From Diadema setosum (taxonomy: Eukaryota > Echinodermata > Echinoidea > Diadematoida > Diadematidae), in contig NC_092688.1 in the NCBI RefSeq assembly GCF_964275005.1, positions 23,427,440-23,491,439 of the forward strand: a DNA stretch of 64,000 nt, given 5' to 3'. Positions 1-13,343 of the stretch are shown in pieces; positions within the stretch are counted from its first letter, which is position 1; each line of letters opens with the position of its first letter. Under the pieces are notes generated by a model. That model searched no databases. It saw nothing but the letters and a program-made list of their open reading frames with translations, and had not been told where the DNA came from. The position numbers and the translations under genes are program-made.

Positions 1-3000
1 TAATATTTTGGAAAAGACCTTCGCAAAATCAAAATGTCTCTACGTTCATAAATTATTGACCAGTAAGCTATAGCAATTTGTGACTTCCGGTAACTTCTAG
101 TTTCTGTTTATTTTGTTCGAATGAATTTTAAACTAAATCATTTCAAGTCCATCCACAATTCATATACGCACACAATCACACATAATTTAAGAATGTTCCT
201 ACATAGGCCTAAACTACAAATTGAAATTACAAAAAAAAAAAAAATGTTGGTAGACGGAATGAACCGTCAAATATCAGGCTTTTAGGCTTTGTGTTATAAT
301 GACAAGATACATTTGTGCTTGCGTCGTCAACTATAATGATTTAAATCAATTATCTTTTCTTAGGGTGTATGTATACGTGGATGATATGTGTAAGGCAAAC
401 ATGTATCACACAAGCAAAATGAATTAGAATGGCAATGAACACATCAGTGCGCGGCATTCGAAGAGAATTATTCTTTCCACCCACACTACACTCTCATCCA
501 TGAAAGGTCAACATTCCGAAACTCTCCATTGAATACAGAATATTTGTTCAGTTAGCACCCATGATATTGCACATACCTTTGTCTTGAATGAAAACAATGG
601 CAGCAAGCGTGATAAGAATAGTGTTTTCCAGCCCAGATTTCCACATTTTGAGAAAACTATATACGGGTATTCTTTTTTCCACCTCGCGTCCGTAAAATCC
701 AAATGCCTGACGGTCACGCTGGGAGTAACGCCATAACGACCCACTGTGTCAGTAGTAGAACAAGCTACCCTTCTCTATAACGAGCTTGTCCTCCAGTCGA
801 ACACGCAGATCGCCACCGTATAGATTATGTCTCCCTGGTGAAATACTTTCACAAAAGAGGGCGCATGACATAGTGTCCGCTATCAATATGTCGATAGCAT
901 GCACATACCACACTAGGGTCGTGTAAAACAAAGTAACTCGTATCATTTTTTTTTTCAGACAGCAGATGTTAGTACGCCAAAAATTCATTGCAAATTTCAT
1001 TGGCTATTTTGTTGAGTTACTGTTTATACCATTAGGTTACTTTATTCCTGTCATTGTTTATGCTAACTTTAGCTGTACCTCATTCTGTTTGTTCCACCGT
1101 CTTTCTCTGTCATCTTTCATTATATTGTATTATTTTGTTCTTGTTCATCAGCATTAAATCAGTGAACGATTACTCCAGTTGTCGTTTAGTTTAAGTTGTA
1201 TTTTCTGGCCGTTCAGTCGAGGTACGCTAAAAAAATTCCACATGATTGTGTTTTGGAAATTAGGTTAGAAGATGTGTGCTTTCATCAAACAGATGAACAA
1301 AGAAAGTATCTTCAAAGTCTGATGTTTGTTTGCAAATCCCAAACCGAAATGAACCTTGCATTTTTCAACTGCTTAGCGAACCTGTGGACTTTGTGGATTT
1401 CGCTCGAGTAAGCTGAATGATCAACTGCGCTGCTAGACATGGCGCGGTTTTTGGTACAAGGGGGTGCCAAACAGAAAGCCACCATTTTTTTTTCAGCACT
1501 ATACCCCCCCCCCCAAAAGTGAAATTTTCAGTGCTTTATATACAAAAAAAAAAAAAAAATGTTTCAACGATAAGGTCAGCAGCGCTCTCAACACCCACTG
1601 CACCAGTTTTCAAAGACAGAGAGAAGCACTGCATTATGCATAACCAGCCCACGGAAGAACACCAACGTTATCATTGGACAAATTCTTGAATTATCAAACT
1701 GATCTCATTCTGCAGTACTATACAACATTGTGATAACATGTTCCAGAGGGATAATGAATATAATCATCATTTACATCATCATTGCGGAGATAGAAAAAAA
1801 TGAATAGCTGAAGTGGCATTGCTATCATTATTGCCGACTGCATAGAAGTCAGCCACAATGATGCACTGTGTGACTGTACATTTTACGAACACAAGATGGC
1901 GCTACAAAAAGCTGTAACTTTGGATATAACAGGACCACTTGGTACGGCGTAGTGCATCACATGCTGGTGAACGTGTACACCGATAGAATAACATATTTGG
2001 AAGCTACAAGGCGAAATTGAAATATTGCACCACTTTGTACTTCGGTGAAAGTAGATCAGACAATTAAGTTTCTGAAGCTGAAATTATTGTATAATTATTT
2101 AAGCTCTATTTTTTTTATTTATTTAAAGAGAGAAAGTTATGGTAATATGATTATTAGGCACCTAGGATAACATAATATACTTGTAATCAATATAAGCCTT
2201 GATCGTTAATAATGATGAGCTGGAACCAGTATCTCTGTGAATCCCTAGAATCTACCAGCAACAGACTCAAGGTCGCCACAGCTCACCATGAAGACCCAGA
2301 CCACAGTTAAAACGGAAGTCCAGACGATTTTCGCAATTTCACAACGTGCAGGGTCGTGTATAGTACATACATAGACAGTTCCGTGTATAGATTTGTGCAT
2401 TGTTGTCCTTGAGCAGAGAAACCACTACTTTGGAGAAAACAAAGCAATAACAACAACAAAAAAACAAACAAATATTACACCCAGCTAGGTTGATGACAGA
2501 AGAGTCTCACATGATTTCATAAATGTATCAACGTAATCCCATTACAATAACTTTGGCTAAACAAGTTCACCTGTGTAGAATTTCGATGCATGCTCTCTTC
2601 CTTTGTTCTGCTTCCTTGAGCCCCCACATATGCATGAATTCTTATGGTGAAGTTGTTATGCATTCATCCATGTTCATTGTGATTTCTTATAATTTTTGAA
2701 AACATTCTTTTCCTGATCCCAGTCGCTATAAGTTTTAAAACCTTGTAGGCCTACCCAGTATAACTAATTCATTGATGTCCACATGTAAAAATCTGAAAAT
2801 CATCCGGAGGTCCGGAGTTACTACTAAAGACGCCGTGGGATTGAGGGACATCGTCAACTATGTAATGGCACGCTAATACCTAATCTACTTGCCCAATTCC
2901 TGTACATAGAACAACTCCATAATACCAACCTTCGCACTTCACTGAATTCATTCCGTGTTGTCATGAACATAAGAATCGGGGAAATGTGTCTGAGGTATTA

Positions 3001-3079
3001 AAACAAAAAAATCTCAAAGGCAAAGATATCAGTGGTAAAAATCCACGGGTAAGAATGTCGAAGGAAATATATCCGGTGT
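1..3079. other. Intergenic, no supported gene except a possible small exon
   Basis: AT-rich DNA with scattered homopolymers. The only coding-like signals are a short possible signal-peptide exon on the minus strand (577-646, listed separately) and a 65-codon minus-strand ORF at 946-749 that starts with a hydrophobic stretch (MIRVTLFYTTLVWYVHAID). The small ORF has no recognisable domain and no strong splice signal. Everything else is unassigned. Confidence 0.5.
577..646 (-). CDS. Possible signal-peptide first exon of a gene leaving the window on the left
   Basis: On the minus strand an ATG at 646 opens 23 codons with a charged start (MWKSGLENT) and a hydrophobic core (ILITLAAIVFI), followed by one extra base and a good donor (GTATGT, 576-571). 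An exon that encodes a signal peptide and ends in phase 1 is the arrangement seen in exon 1 of both receptor genes in this window. The remaining exons would lie below position 577 or outside the window, and I could not identify one. This is an inference from exon form only; chance is a real alternative. Confidence 0.28.
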
Positions 3080-4704
3080 AAAGCTACCGTCACAAAGGCT
3101 CGTACGGACGATTCGTTCGTACGAATGTCACTGTTCGTACGAATTCTGGAATTCGTAGAGATTCGTAGATGGGACACAGATTCCTACGGCCTTCTTACAA
3201 ATTTCGTACGAACGCTGTTTAATTCGCAAGAACAACTTAAGACCTTTTAGAGAAACGAAATGATTTTCAGTTATACAATTGCCCTAGAATGCCCTACGTT
3301 TTTCGTACGAATACCTTGAGTTATTCTTTCGTCAGACTTACGGCCATCTTACGATTTCTTTTTGTCATAAGATGGTCGTACGTGCAACTCACGGCACTCA
3401 CAAGTCCTTCGTAAGAAGATTTTACGATTTTGTTGTTGTTGTATATTTTGTCGGGTTGTTCAAAAGACGCTGCCGTGTCCTGTCGAACAACGCAGATTGG
3501 CAAAGAGGACAAGAGTCACCTGGGACGCCGGACACAGGTCCAAGCAGTGACCACACTCGTGGAGGTTAGAGTGACTTGCAAAGTTCTTGCCAATAGAGGC
3601 ACCGTGATTTGACGACGATCTCATTTCCCCTCGTACCGTTTTTCTCTTTTTTCTCACACTTTCTATCTTTTTAGGTGATCCGAGTATCCTCTCGGATCAC
3701 CTTCTGTATCTGTACGGATTCTTTGTTTTTCTTCTTCTTCTTTATTTCTCCACAAAAGTTGTGCAAGGGTTAGCTCAGAAAGTGCAATGCCTATCAATGT
3801 CATACTTATATCATATATGTGTTGTGTCCCAAAGACGACAAATTTAGTAAAATCATTGTGATCAGTTGACCGTGACGTCACTATGACGTCATTATATGAA
3901 AACACATTCTCAATCATATCTCATTAATGAAATGGAATTTTTCAATGAAATTTACGTCACATATATTTCAAGTTATGCGAATGCTACTCACATTCTTAAA
4001 GTTCATATTTACTCTTAAAACGTGCGCGTACGCGCGCGTTGAAATATTTGTATACTCCAATCGAGCTGAAATTTTTTTGCACACGTTTCAGACCATTTCG
4101 AGCATTTTTTGAAAAATTGAAAAAATCGGACGGACGCGTACGCGCGCGCGCATATACGCACGCACAGCTCATATGCAATAGAAATTTTCAGATTTTTCAC
4201 ACGGATCGGATGTCCAAAATGTCAAGGAATATTTGTACCAAGTTTCAAGTCGATCCGACTCAATATGACGTCATACGGGCCCGTCAAAATCAAAATTCCG
4301 CGCGTGCGTCAATGGGGATACACAGTGCAACTATGCCAAAAAAACGCCAATTTTAAATCGGATTTTACTCGTCAGGATGGACGGTGACCCCCCATTTTCT
4401 TGACATATTCTGAAAGCTAATGAGTTGCACATGTCATTTCATGGGTTGGCTGTGCTGAAAATATGATTAAAAGATATCAAATTTCTTAATAAAGTAAAAA
4501 AAGTAAATTTTCAAAATGACGTCATCAAATTTCAAGTTTACTCGAGCGTATCTCACTTATTCTTTGCCAATTTTCACCCAAATTTCAATATGTTTTAGCT
4601 TATAAAATGTTCTTTCATTAATATAAAAACAACATTTTAATTGGATAACGTCATCACCTCGTAAAAATGGATTGAAAGTAACCTTGTCAAATTTGACCAG
4701 TTTA

Positions 4705-6090
4705 CGTGTTATCTCTATGGGAGTGCAGTTTTTCTGGAAATGAAAATTGACATGACTATCTTTATCGAGCACTAGCTCACTTATGCTTCGGTGAATTTTT
4801 CCCAGATTTTAGTATGTTGTAGCTGAGACTTTGGGCTATCGCTAATGTGCCCTCCATTTTTTCATACGATGTCGGCATCACGTCGATAAACTTGGTTGAA
4901 AAATGGCACGTGGCTTCGATGCAGCGTCATTTTGCTTAATACACAGGGCCTATGGAGCATGAAATAGGTCATTGCATAGCGCATCCGACTCGTAATCCTA
5001 AGGTCCCTGGTTCGAGCCTCACCCCTGCCAATATTTTTTTTTAATTTTTTTTAAACACTTTTTTCTTCTTTTTCTTTAGTTAGTCTTAATCTCCCTTCAT
5101 AACTTTATCTTTTTCTGATTTATTTATGCTTCTCCTTCAAATTTCTATAAAATAACATATTTTTTCTTTATTTTTCTTTCTTTCTACTACTTTCTGTGCG
5201 ATAGATGAACAACAACATTGTCTATTGATCCCATATTTTGCACATGTTTAGTTCATGTCACGTATATTACTTCATAAAATAACAACTACTTGATCAGACA
5301 CCATCTTGGGTATGTAAATTAGGGTCAAAGGTCATACATGTTTCATCCTGTATCTTGGTGAATACATGTCCTATCTTTCCCATATTTTGCACACGTAAAA
5401 ACGATGTTACAAGGATCATATCACAAAATAACCACTTTTTGCTCAGATGCCATCTTGTCTGTGCAAATTGGGGTCAAATGTCATATGTAGTTCTTTCTGT
5501 ATCTTCGTTATGACGTGTTATCTCTATGGGACGGAATTTTTTTTATGTGAAAATTGACATGATCGTCTTTATCGAGCACTTGCTCACTTACCCTTCGGTG
5601 AATTTCTCCCAGATTTTAATATGTTGTAGCTGAGACTTTGCACTATCGTTATATGTCCTTCGTTTATTCATACGATGTCAGAATTACATTAAAAATCTTG
5701 GTTGAAATTAAAGCTTATCTTCGATGTATTTAGATATTTCTTTCTTTCTGCAACTTTCTTTGTAATATCTCAAGAAAAACACGCCCTATCACCCCCATAT
5801 TTTGCACATGTTTAGTTCATGTCACGTACATTATTTCATGAAATAACAACTACTTGATTGGACAATATCTTGGGTATGTAAATAAGGGTCAAAGGTCATA
5901 AATGTTGCATTTTGTATCTTGGTGAATACCTGTCCTATCATTGCCATATTTTGCACACGTATATAGACGATGTCGCAAGAATCATTTCACAAAATAACCA
6001 CTTTTTCCTCAGATGCCATCTTGGGAGTGTAAAGGTGGGTCAAAGGTCTTATGTATTCGTTGCTGTATCTTCGTTATTCAGTGTATACAG
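4705..6090. repeat. Direct duplication of a mixed block within the nested element
   Basis: The block at about 4705-4890 (containing TGTTATCTCTATGGGA and TATGTTGTAGCTGAGACTTT) recurs at about 5515-5700. The block at about 5221-5500 recurs at 5785-6090. The latter is itself a dimer of a ~140-bp unit containing TTTTGCACAYGT and GGGTCAAAGGTCAT, seen near 5235, 5385, 5802 and 5947. The copies have diverged by many substitutions, so the duplication is not recent. Confidence 0.7.
4957..5030 (+). pseudogene. tRNA-derived sequence, Thr(CGT)-like, decayed
   Basis: The segment reads like a tRNA from the D arm to the 3' end: TAGCGCATCCGAC, a CTCGTAA anticodon-loop-like stretch, AGGTC, then a B-box-like GGTTCGAGCCT and CCTGCCA, followed by a T-run. 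The T stem and acceptor stem do not pair properly. It is probably a SINE head or a tRNA relic carried in the repeat, not a working tRNA. Confidence 0.4.
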
Positions 6091-7466
6091 AATTTGGTAC
6101 CAATGATGGCAGATACGACTCCCTTTGCTAAATGAGAATGCAAACATCACACGGCCAATGTCTCTAAACACAGATGAAACTTGTATGGTCATGCCTATTG
6201 CGATCAGGACTCGAATCATTGATAAAAAAAAATCGGATCACCTTAATTTGTCAGTGATGACAAATTACAATCTCTAGTTTTTTTCTGTTTCACTCTCTCT
6301 TGCTATACCAAATCTCGCAGAAATGAGATAAAGATGGGAACAGCAGTATTCGCAGTTGCACAAACGAAGGACGTAAGAGCCCTCTATGAACGACTTAAGG
6401 CGTTCTTACAATCATCGTAAGAATTTAAGGCTTCTAGAATTGTCTCTCGACCTTACAACATCTTGCGTAGATCTTACAATGTTCGTACGACGTTCGTACG
6501 GCCGCCTTACGAAGAGAGGGTTTCGTAAGAAGTTAAAAAAAATCTTGGACAAGACCATCGACCAGGCTACGAACCTACGAACGGTTTACGAACGCTGGTT
6601 TCGCACGGTCTTCTTAAAAAGATCTTACGAAATTGTCTAAAAATCGTTCGTACGGCGTTCGTAGCAGTTCTTAATGGTATTTGTGACAGAGCCATACCAT
6701 TTTAAACCTGATACTATTTATGACTCGTAAGGCGTAGGTACACAATTTGTGCAACTGTTGACTTTTAGGGGGTATAAAGCCAAACGCGCGAAATCCTCAC
6801 TTTGTTCTAGGTATTCGACCACAAAGCATCTCTGTTAAATATGGAACCAAATGGGAAGGCAATCAAAGGGAAAATCGGGAAAGGGAAGAAAAAAAAAAAG
6901 TTCCTTCTGTCTCTTCTGAACTAAAGCCACCGCTACAATTACTCGATTTTCTTCTTCCTCCTCCTCCTCTACTTGCAGATGCAGCTGCAGTTGTAGTCTC
7001 CTTGGCACTTTATACTGCCATCTTGAAGTACAAAACTCTCAACTGTTACATAATTTTCGATAGGACACGACAGCGTCTAACAACCCGACAAAATATACCC
7101 CCAAAAAAAGAAAAATCGTAAAATCTTCTTACGAATGACTTGAGAGTGCCATGAGTTGCGCGCACGACCATCTCACGACAAAAAGAAATCGTAAGATGAC
7201 CGTAAGTCTGAGACGAAAGAATGACTCAAGGCATTTTTACGAAAAACGTACGAATTCCAGGGCCATTGTATAACTGAAAATCATTTCGTTTCTCTAAAAG
7301 TTCTTAAGTTGTTCTTGCGAATTAAACAGCGTCCGTACGAATTTCGTAAGAAGGCCGTATAAGAATTTGTGCCCCATCTACGAATCTCTATGAACTCCAG
7401 AATTCGTACGAACAGTGATATTCGTACCAACGCATCGTTCGTACGAACCTTTGTGACCGTAGCTTT

Positions 7467-8916
7467 GGATTGATGACTAATTATTGTGCTCGTACTGAGT
7501 ATAAAGTTGAATTTTGTTGTTTTGATGTCCTTCTTCACTTAAGAAATAGGCTCCAAGGGAGATATTTAATGCATTTCTTATTTTCTTTCATCATGAGCAA
7601 TCACTGACAGTAAAACAAGATTGTAAAAGTTGCACCTTTCTCTGTCTATCTCAGGACCTCTCCATACGGAGGGATGCCCAGAATCAATGATTTTTAATAC
7701 ATCTTTTGAAAAAAAAAATGAACATTCAGAGCTCTTTCTTTGTGCAGGCTTGCAAATAGTTTAGTTAAATTCAGTTTAGTTTAGTTAAATATTGTCTTGT
7801 TTTAGTTTGTATCATTTCCCCGCTTAAGCAAATGAATCACACATTTATCTGTTTATGTTTTTCTCACTTTTCACGAGAAAAAAATTCTGCAGATTGATTT
7901 TTGGTATAAGATAAGAGTTACATTTTTTTGCATGTCTTCAAGGGATAGCTTCTGTCTGTGTCAATTTGTTTGAGAAAAATCAGTAATAGTGACATTTTGT
8001 GTACAAAGCAAACGGAGAGCTGTTCTATTCCTACTTTACACAGGGGTATGTAACCTAATACGATTCCTGAAAAAAAAAAAATTCACAAATAGGTGCTGTA
8101 ATATCACTTCTTTATTTTTTACTCATTGAGTTTTTCTTTATTCTGTATTTTGCATGATATCAGAAAACAAATTGTGCAACGTACATGACTGATTTTGATA
8201 AGGCATAAACTGCAAAATGGGCATCGAGACAGGCTTCTGTCAGCTAAGTGCCTTGTAATTTCAGCTGCTGCTTTTAAGTGTGCAGACTTGTCAAAAAGTT
8301 AGAGTTGAGAGGTTTCTACATCAAAGTAATTGATTGTTCAAAACCGAAATCTTGCATGCGTGGTTGGATTTGTAAAGACGAAGATGTCCATATATCACTC
8401 ATGCTGATCATGGAGAGACTAATGTCATAGATATGAAAGTGGCTGGACCTTTCCTCATCAAAGCTGTGAAAAGATAACCTGAACAATTTACTCATATATA
8501 ACACTTATCAAAATGAATAATCGTCATGCTCAAGAGGCCCCTGTCTCGCCTATACTGCGTGGTTCCCTGAAAGCCTGCGGAATTATAATGAGGTATGGGA
8601 TGCCATTATTCATGACGAAGCTTCCGCTTGACATAAGCAAAAGCAAAGTAGTTGAGCAGTCTTTTCCTGAGGCAAAGTCGGGCCATTTTCTTGCGCTAAA
8701 TCCAACAGGCACAGAAAGATCAGGAACCAATTATTAGTTGGCATTTAATTCCTAGTTGCACCGAATTTCAGATCTGGCAGACACCTTTTGTGAAAATTAA
8801 CCCTACTGTTTTGTGATCAGCATGGATATCCTGCAATAAGGCTTAACTCGGTTTTCATTCAATTTTGCCAAGTGACGACTTTGAGCGATTAAGAAGAACA
8901 CCAACGACCAAAACCA
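7467..8916. other. Intergenic sequence upstream of gene A
   Basis: No ORF with a recognisable domain. The promoter and 5' UTR of gene A should lie in the right part, but I see no convincing TATA box or initiator. Confidence 0.4.
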
Positions 8917-9001
8917 ATGGCTTCCTTAGCATCGTTGATTGCAGGTGTTTTGCTCTTCATACCGTTACTTACTTCTTCAACTGCGGAAAGTAACTCGGCG
9001 T
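8917..9001 (+). CDS. Gene A exon 1: signal peptide
   Basis: It encodes MASLASLIAGVLLFIP followed by a small-residue cleavage region, a typical secretory signal. The start was chosen because gene B begins with the matching MASLAW and because the reading frame leads in phase 1 to the donor GTACGT at 9002. Twenty-eight codons plus one base. Confidence 0.8.
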
Positions 9002-12000
9002 GTACGTATTTCGATTTTTTATTGTCAGTTCTTGTGTTTCTGCACATTCCTTTTTATATCACTAAACTGAAGCATACTGGCATTGGCACAGGAAGGAATC
9101 TCACACACAAGTGACGCTTGTTATAGCGAAGTCCTCGGGACCGGCTGTTTTCTTTTAATATAACGAAATTTCATTATTGCCGAGCAATAACTTACGTAAA
9201 GAGATGAAATCGATAATTAATTTTGGGACCTGAATATTTAACTCGTTGTCATTCTTTACCGGCTTGTTGTATTCAACAGTGTTTTGATAATAATCTCCCC
9301 AAGAGCATTTTGATGACATGAACCTTTTTTTTTTTTTTTTTTCTGACCAACAAGAAATTACCTAAGATGATAAAAATGAGAATAAAAATAAGACGATTCC
9401 CAAAATGGAATTTCAGACATGAGACTTTGTTGGCATAGCACGGGCATTTTGATGACATGAACCTCTTTTCTGACCAGAAAGAAATTACCTCAGATGATAA
9501 AAATGAAAATAGAAATAAAAGACCATGACTCCCAAAATGGAATTTCTGACATGAAACTTTGTTGGCATAGCATACTGGTATAAGTAACAACCTTAGTATC
9601 ATGGATATTTCATGAAGACCATCTTCATCGATTTATGATTAACTTGCCCCTTCTTGTTGCCCTCCTTTGTCTTCTGCAGACTTTTATCTCACCTGTTTGG
9701 AGGCGTCTCTAGAGCACGAGATATGGTGTGATCGCAATTGCGTCGCAAACGGTAATAGTTGGATGGTGCAGGCACCTCGTGGACGTCGAATTCTCTCCGA
9801 AGTTGAATCCCTCAACAACAAAGTGATGGGGTTTTACATCGTAGACGAAATATCCAACAAAACTTCTCGGACTCTTATACTGAATCACACACTGTCATCC
9901 CCCGTTCTATCACTCACCCATCAGACAAGACTGCGGGTCTGGCATATATCTTATATCTTTCCTGTGAAATTCAAGATGAAGGTGAAGTGTTACGACGGTA
10001 AGTGCAAATAGCATTGAAGTTATTAGTCTGAAAGTGGATGAATCTTGTCTGTTCGTCATTGTTTATGTGTTGTTTTTTTTTTTAATTACGGTGTATCTTT
10101 GTGTCATTAAAAAAAAAAAATATACGTACGTGTACATGGATGGAGGCATTGAATGAAAGGCAATGCTCACGAGACATAATGGCCGATCTCTTCTCCTGCA
10201 ATGAGGTGTTAAGCTGCAATGATGGGGCTTCAGGTTTCCAACGTGTTTTGATGATGATATGAGATAATCAGAAAACTCTTATGAAACATTCAAAAACCAT
10301 AATATAATTCTAAGAAAAATTCAAAGTTCATTTGATGAAAATTAGTTTTGAAATGGCCGAGATATCCAAAACAGAGCTATCCTAATAAAAAGTGGGACCC
10401 GCCTTTTATTTGGATCACTTTGTTTTACTTTGTGTGTCTTTTTTGTGAAATCTCAATCATTTCAAAACCGATATTCATCAAATAAACTTTGAATTCCTCC
10501 TAGAATTGTATGCTTTATAACATTATTCATGAAGTGGTTTCTAAGTATCTCGTAAAAAGATAGAAGCAAACAAGATTTAAAACAAATAGAACGCTCATCT
10601 TTATCACTATCTTATCGTTAATTGAACCATCTGTTGACAAGCTGTATTATGACCATATGTAAGAAGAACAACAGACTGCGTTTTCAATAGGCCAAAAGGG
10701 GTGAACTGATTACATTTGGCTTATATTATTCTTTGGATATTTATTCGACATCGTTACTTTTTCTATCGAAATTCTTAATGAGTACTGAAAGCACACTAGA
10801 AGGAATAAGCATACCCTGCATAATGGAAAGAATTAAGTGTCTCACAGTGTTTTCAGTGTTTGAAGAACTTTTGTAGAACCATTTGTTCTCTCTTTAAAGA
10901 TGGTTTGTGTTTTCCAACAACAAGGCACGTGAAAGAAGAAACAAACACCCCAAAAATGAATCAGACAACAAAAGATAGAAAACAAGAAGAACCTTCTTCT
11001 GAGCAAGTAGGTGGGCAAATACAAAAAGACCTTGAAAAGTAAAAAACAAAACAAAAACAAAAACTAAACAAAACAAAACAAAACAAAACACACACACGCA
11101 CACACCCTTTTACATCCTTTACAAGCAGATTCCAACAAGGTCGTGGAACCACAGATTGTAGGATGGTCCGCGATCGGCCTAATTCTTTCATAAGCTATCC
11201 GTGTACGTATCTGCAAATTCGTTTTTTTTTTTTTCTTAAGCGCAAATATGTCCATTTCTCAAAAGTATCAACTATGAAAAAAAAAAGTGTTGGATTTTGC
11301 TTTTATAGATATGAAGGGTTAGAATTACAAGCATTTGTGACCGTGCATCACAAAACAGACAAAAATCGCACCCCTTGATTTTACGTGAGGACTCAAGAAA
11401 GGTGAAATGGGTCAACCAAGTCAATTTTGAGTTTTCTATATTTTCTGAAAGAGATATTCTTCTTCGACATTATTAAGATCATAAATTGAATGGAAAAGTG
11501 GGTTTTCAGCAGTTTTTCTACAACGCCCCCCTTTTTTTTGGTAGAGTAGTGTGATCAGGTTTTTCTTAGAGGCCCCTTCTAATTTCTTGAAAATCCTTTG
11601 CACATTCTTTTCTTTTAAGTCTAATATATACCTTTTGAAAGGATGATGCTACTCCTTTGAAAGCTGGCATTTATCATGGGCAGTATGTGTTAATAGGGTT
11701 ACAGCTCGTTATTCCGAAGGTTCGTTATTCCGAAGGTTCGTTATTCCGAAGGTTCGTTATTCCGAAGGCTCTTTAATCCGAAGATTCGTTATTCAGAAGA
11801 TTCGTTATTCAGAAGGTTCGTTATTCCGAATTTCATTTTCAAATTAACGAACCTTCGGAATGGCGAACCTTCGGAATAACGCCACAAATGTTCGGATTAA
11901 CGAACCCTTTTTCATTTTCGGATTAACGAACCTCTAGGTGTAGGGAAGTTGTGTGTTTCGGATTAACGAACCTTCGGAATAACAAACCTTCGGAATAGCG

Positions 12001-13293
12001 AACCTTCGGAATAACGAACAACACCCGTTAAAAGAGCAGGCTCAATTTCAGCTTAATCTGATAACCCCTTCATTGTTGTTGCTACAGTGGTTTCCATCAT
12101 GTGTTTTGTTTTTTTTTTGTCCCATTCACGGTACAGCGCTTGATTAGAGACTGTACTTCAGAACCTCGGTTCAAACTTTTCCGAAGTGTGGGCTATCTTT
12201 CCAAGATTTATATAGGTTTATAGGACTATTCATTTGAATTAAGTGAAACATCATTTTAAAGCTTAGAGTCTGCTCTATTAGAATCTGCCCTTACCTCAAT
12301 ATCCGTGTCTAGCGACTTTCTGTTGGTTTTGTGGTGCAGGGTCACATTTAGATGCCGAGAATAGGGGCGGGTGTAACATCTTACTTCGTTAATTCAATGT
12401 CATGTCAATAATGATAATATCAAAAAAGATTATTGATAAATAACAACAGGAAATGCACACAATTGAGTTCACTTTTTTTTTTTTTTTTAAAGGAGTATCA
12501 TCTGTGGAGTTGGTTGACGGACCCTCTCCACTTGAAGGTCTAGTGGTCCTTAAATCAGACCGATACGTCTGCTTTGATGGATTTACAGCCAAAGCTGCTG
12601 AATTAGTTTGCGGCGAGCTCGGCTTCCCGGCGGCAGAAGAATTTTCAGGTCAGACTTTGCCAAGCGCTGCAACTCGAAACAGGATTCAAGGCCTTTCATG
12701 TCCTGACGGTAAGTACGGAATCAAACGTGTACATAAATTAAAAGAAAAAAGGTAGGAACGAATGAGCTACTTTACCAATAGTACAGGTGTATTATCGATT
12801 TTAGAAAGCATGAACGATTTAGTTGAAAAGATTGTTTTCGTGTTCAAGGTTTTTCCGTAATCTATTGTCCAATCTTTCAGCAAACGTGGAAAATCTACAG
12901 TCATAATCAGATGAAAATGAATTGATGCAATTTGCTGTTATCATTCGTTTTCTCCACAAGTTGTCTATTCCTTTACCAGCTGTCTACTGACTTTATTGAA
13001 AAACATGTAAACACAGGTTAGTGTTTTCCTTTTACTAGATATCAAAATGACAGATTTGTTGTTCACATGAGTATCATTTGGTGAGAATGATATCATTGAA
13101 CCTTTTTATTGACCCATGTTTTCCTTCTCTCTCGTATTACTGCAGGTTATCAGTCTCCACGTTTAATGGGATGTACATTGACCACCACTGAGTGTTTCAC
13201 AAACAGAGCTGTGAGACTCAAATGCCGCAGTGAGTATAAGATTTGCGACATCACTGATATCCTACATTATATTGTAATACACACACAGATACA

Positions 13294-13343
<50 letters not shown>

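Larger units (their letters stand above)
3674..6244. repeat. Nested repeat element bounded by GGATCACC motifs
   Basis: Inside the foldback element, 3674-3701 is a perfect 11-bp palindrome (GGTGATCCGAG, 6-nt loop, CTCGGATCACC). The same word returns at 6233-6243 (TCGGATCACCT). Between them is non-coding sequence with internal duplications and a tRNA-like segment. It contains long runs of short GC-alternating words (CGCGCGTACG) at 4021-4150. This looks like a separate element that landed in the foldback transposon, or the transposon's own cargo; no protein is encoded. Confidence 0.5.
3080..7466. mobile_element. Foldback DNA transposon with ~407-bp terminal inverted repeats, non-autonomous
   Basis: The segment 3080-3486 is repeated as an imperfect reverse complement at 7059-7466. 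The ends read AAAGCTACCGTCACAAAGG and CCTTTGTGACCGTAGCTTT. The arms are rich in CGTACGAA-type words, so each arm can also fold on itself. About 3.6 kb lies between the arms and encodes no transposase. A further stretch with the same word composition (about 6370-6690) lies inside and may be a remnant of another arm. No clean target-site duplication is visible next to the outer ends. The element is most simply a foldback or long-TIR non-autonomous DNA transposon; the superfamily cannot be told. Confidence 0.75.

Noticed and set aside
4039-4356. 105-residue ORF in the foldback element
   Set aside because: Arises from a CG-alternating repeat and overlaps ORFs of similar length on the other strand.
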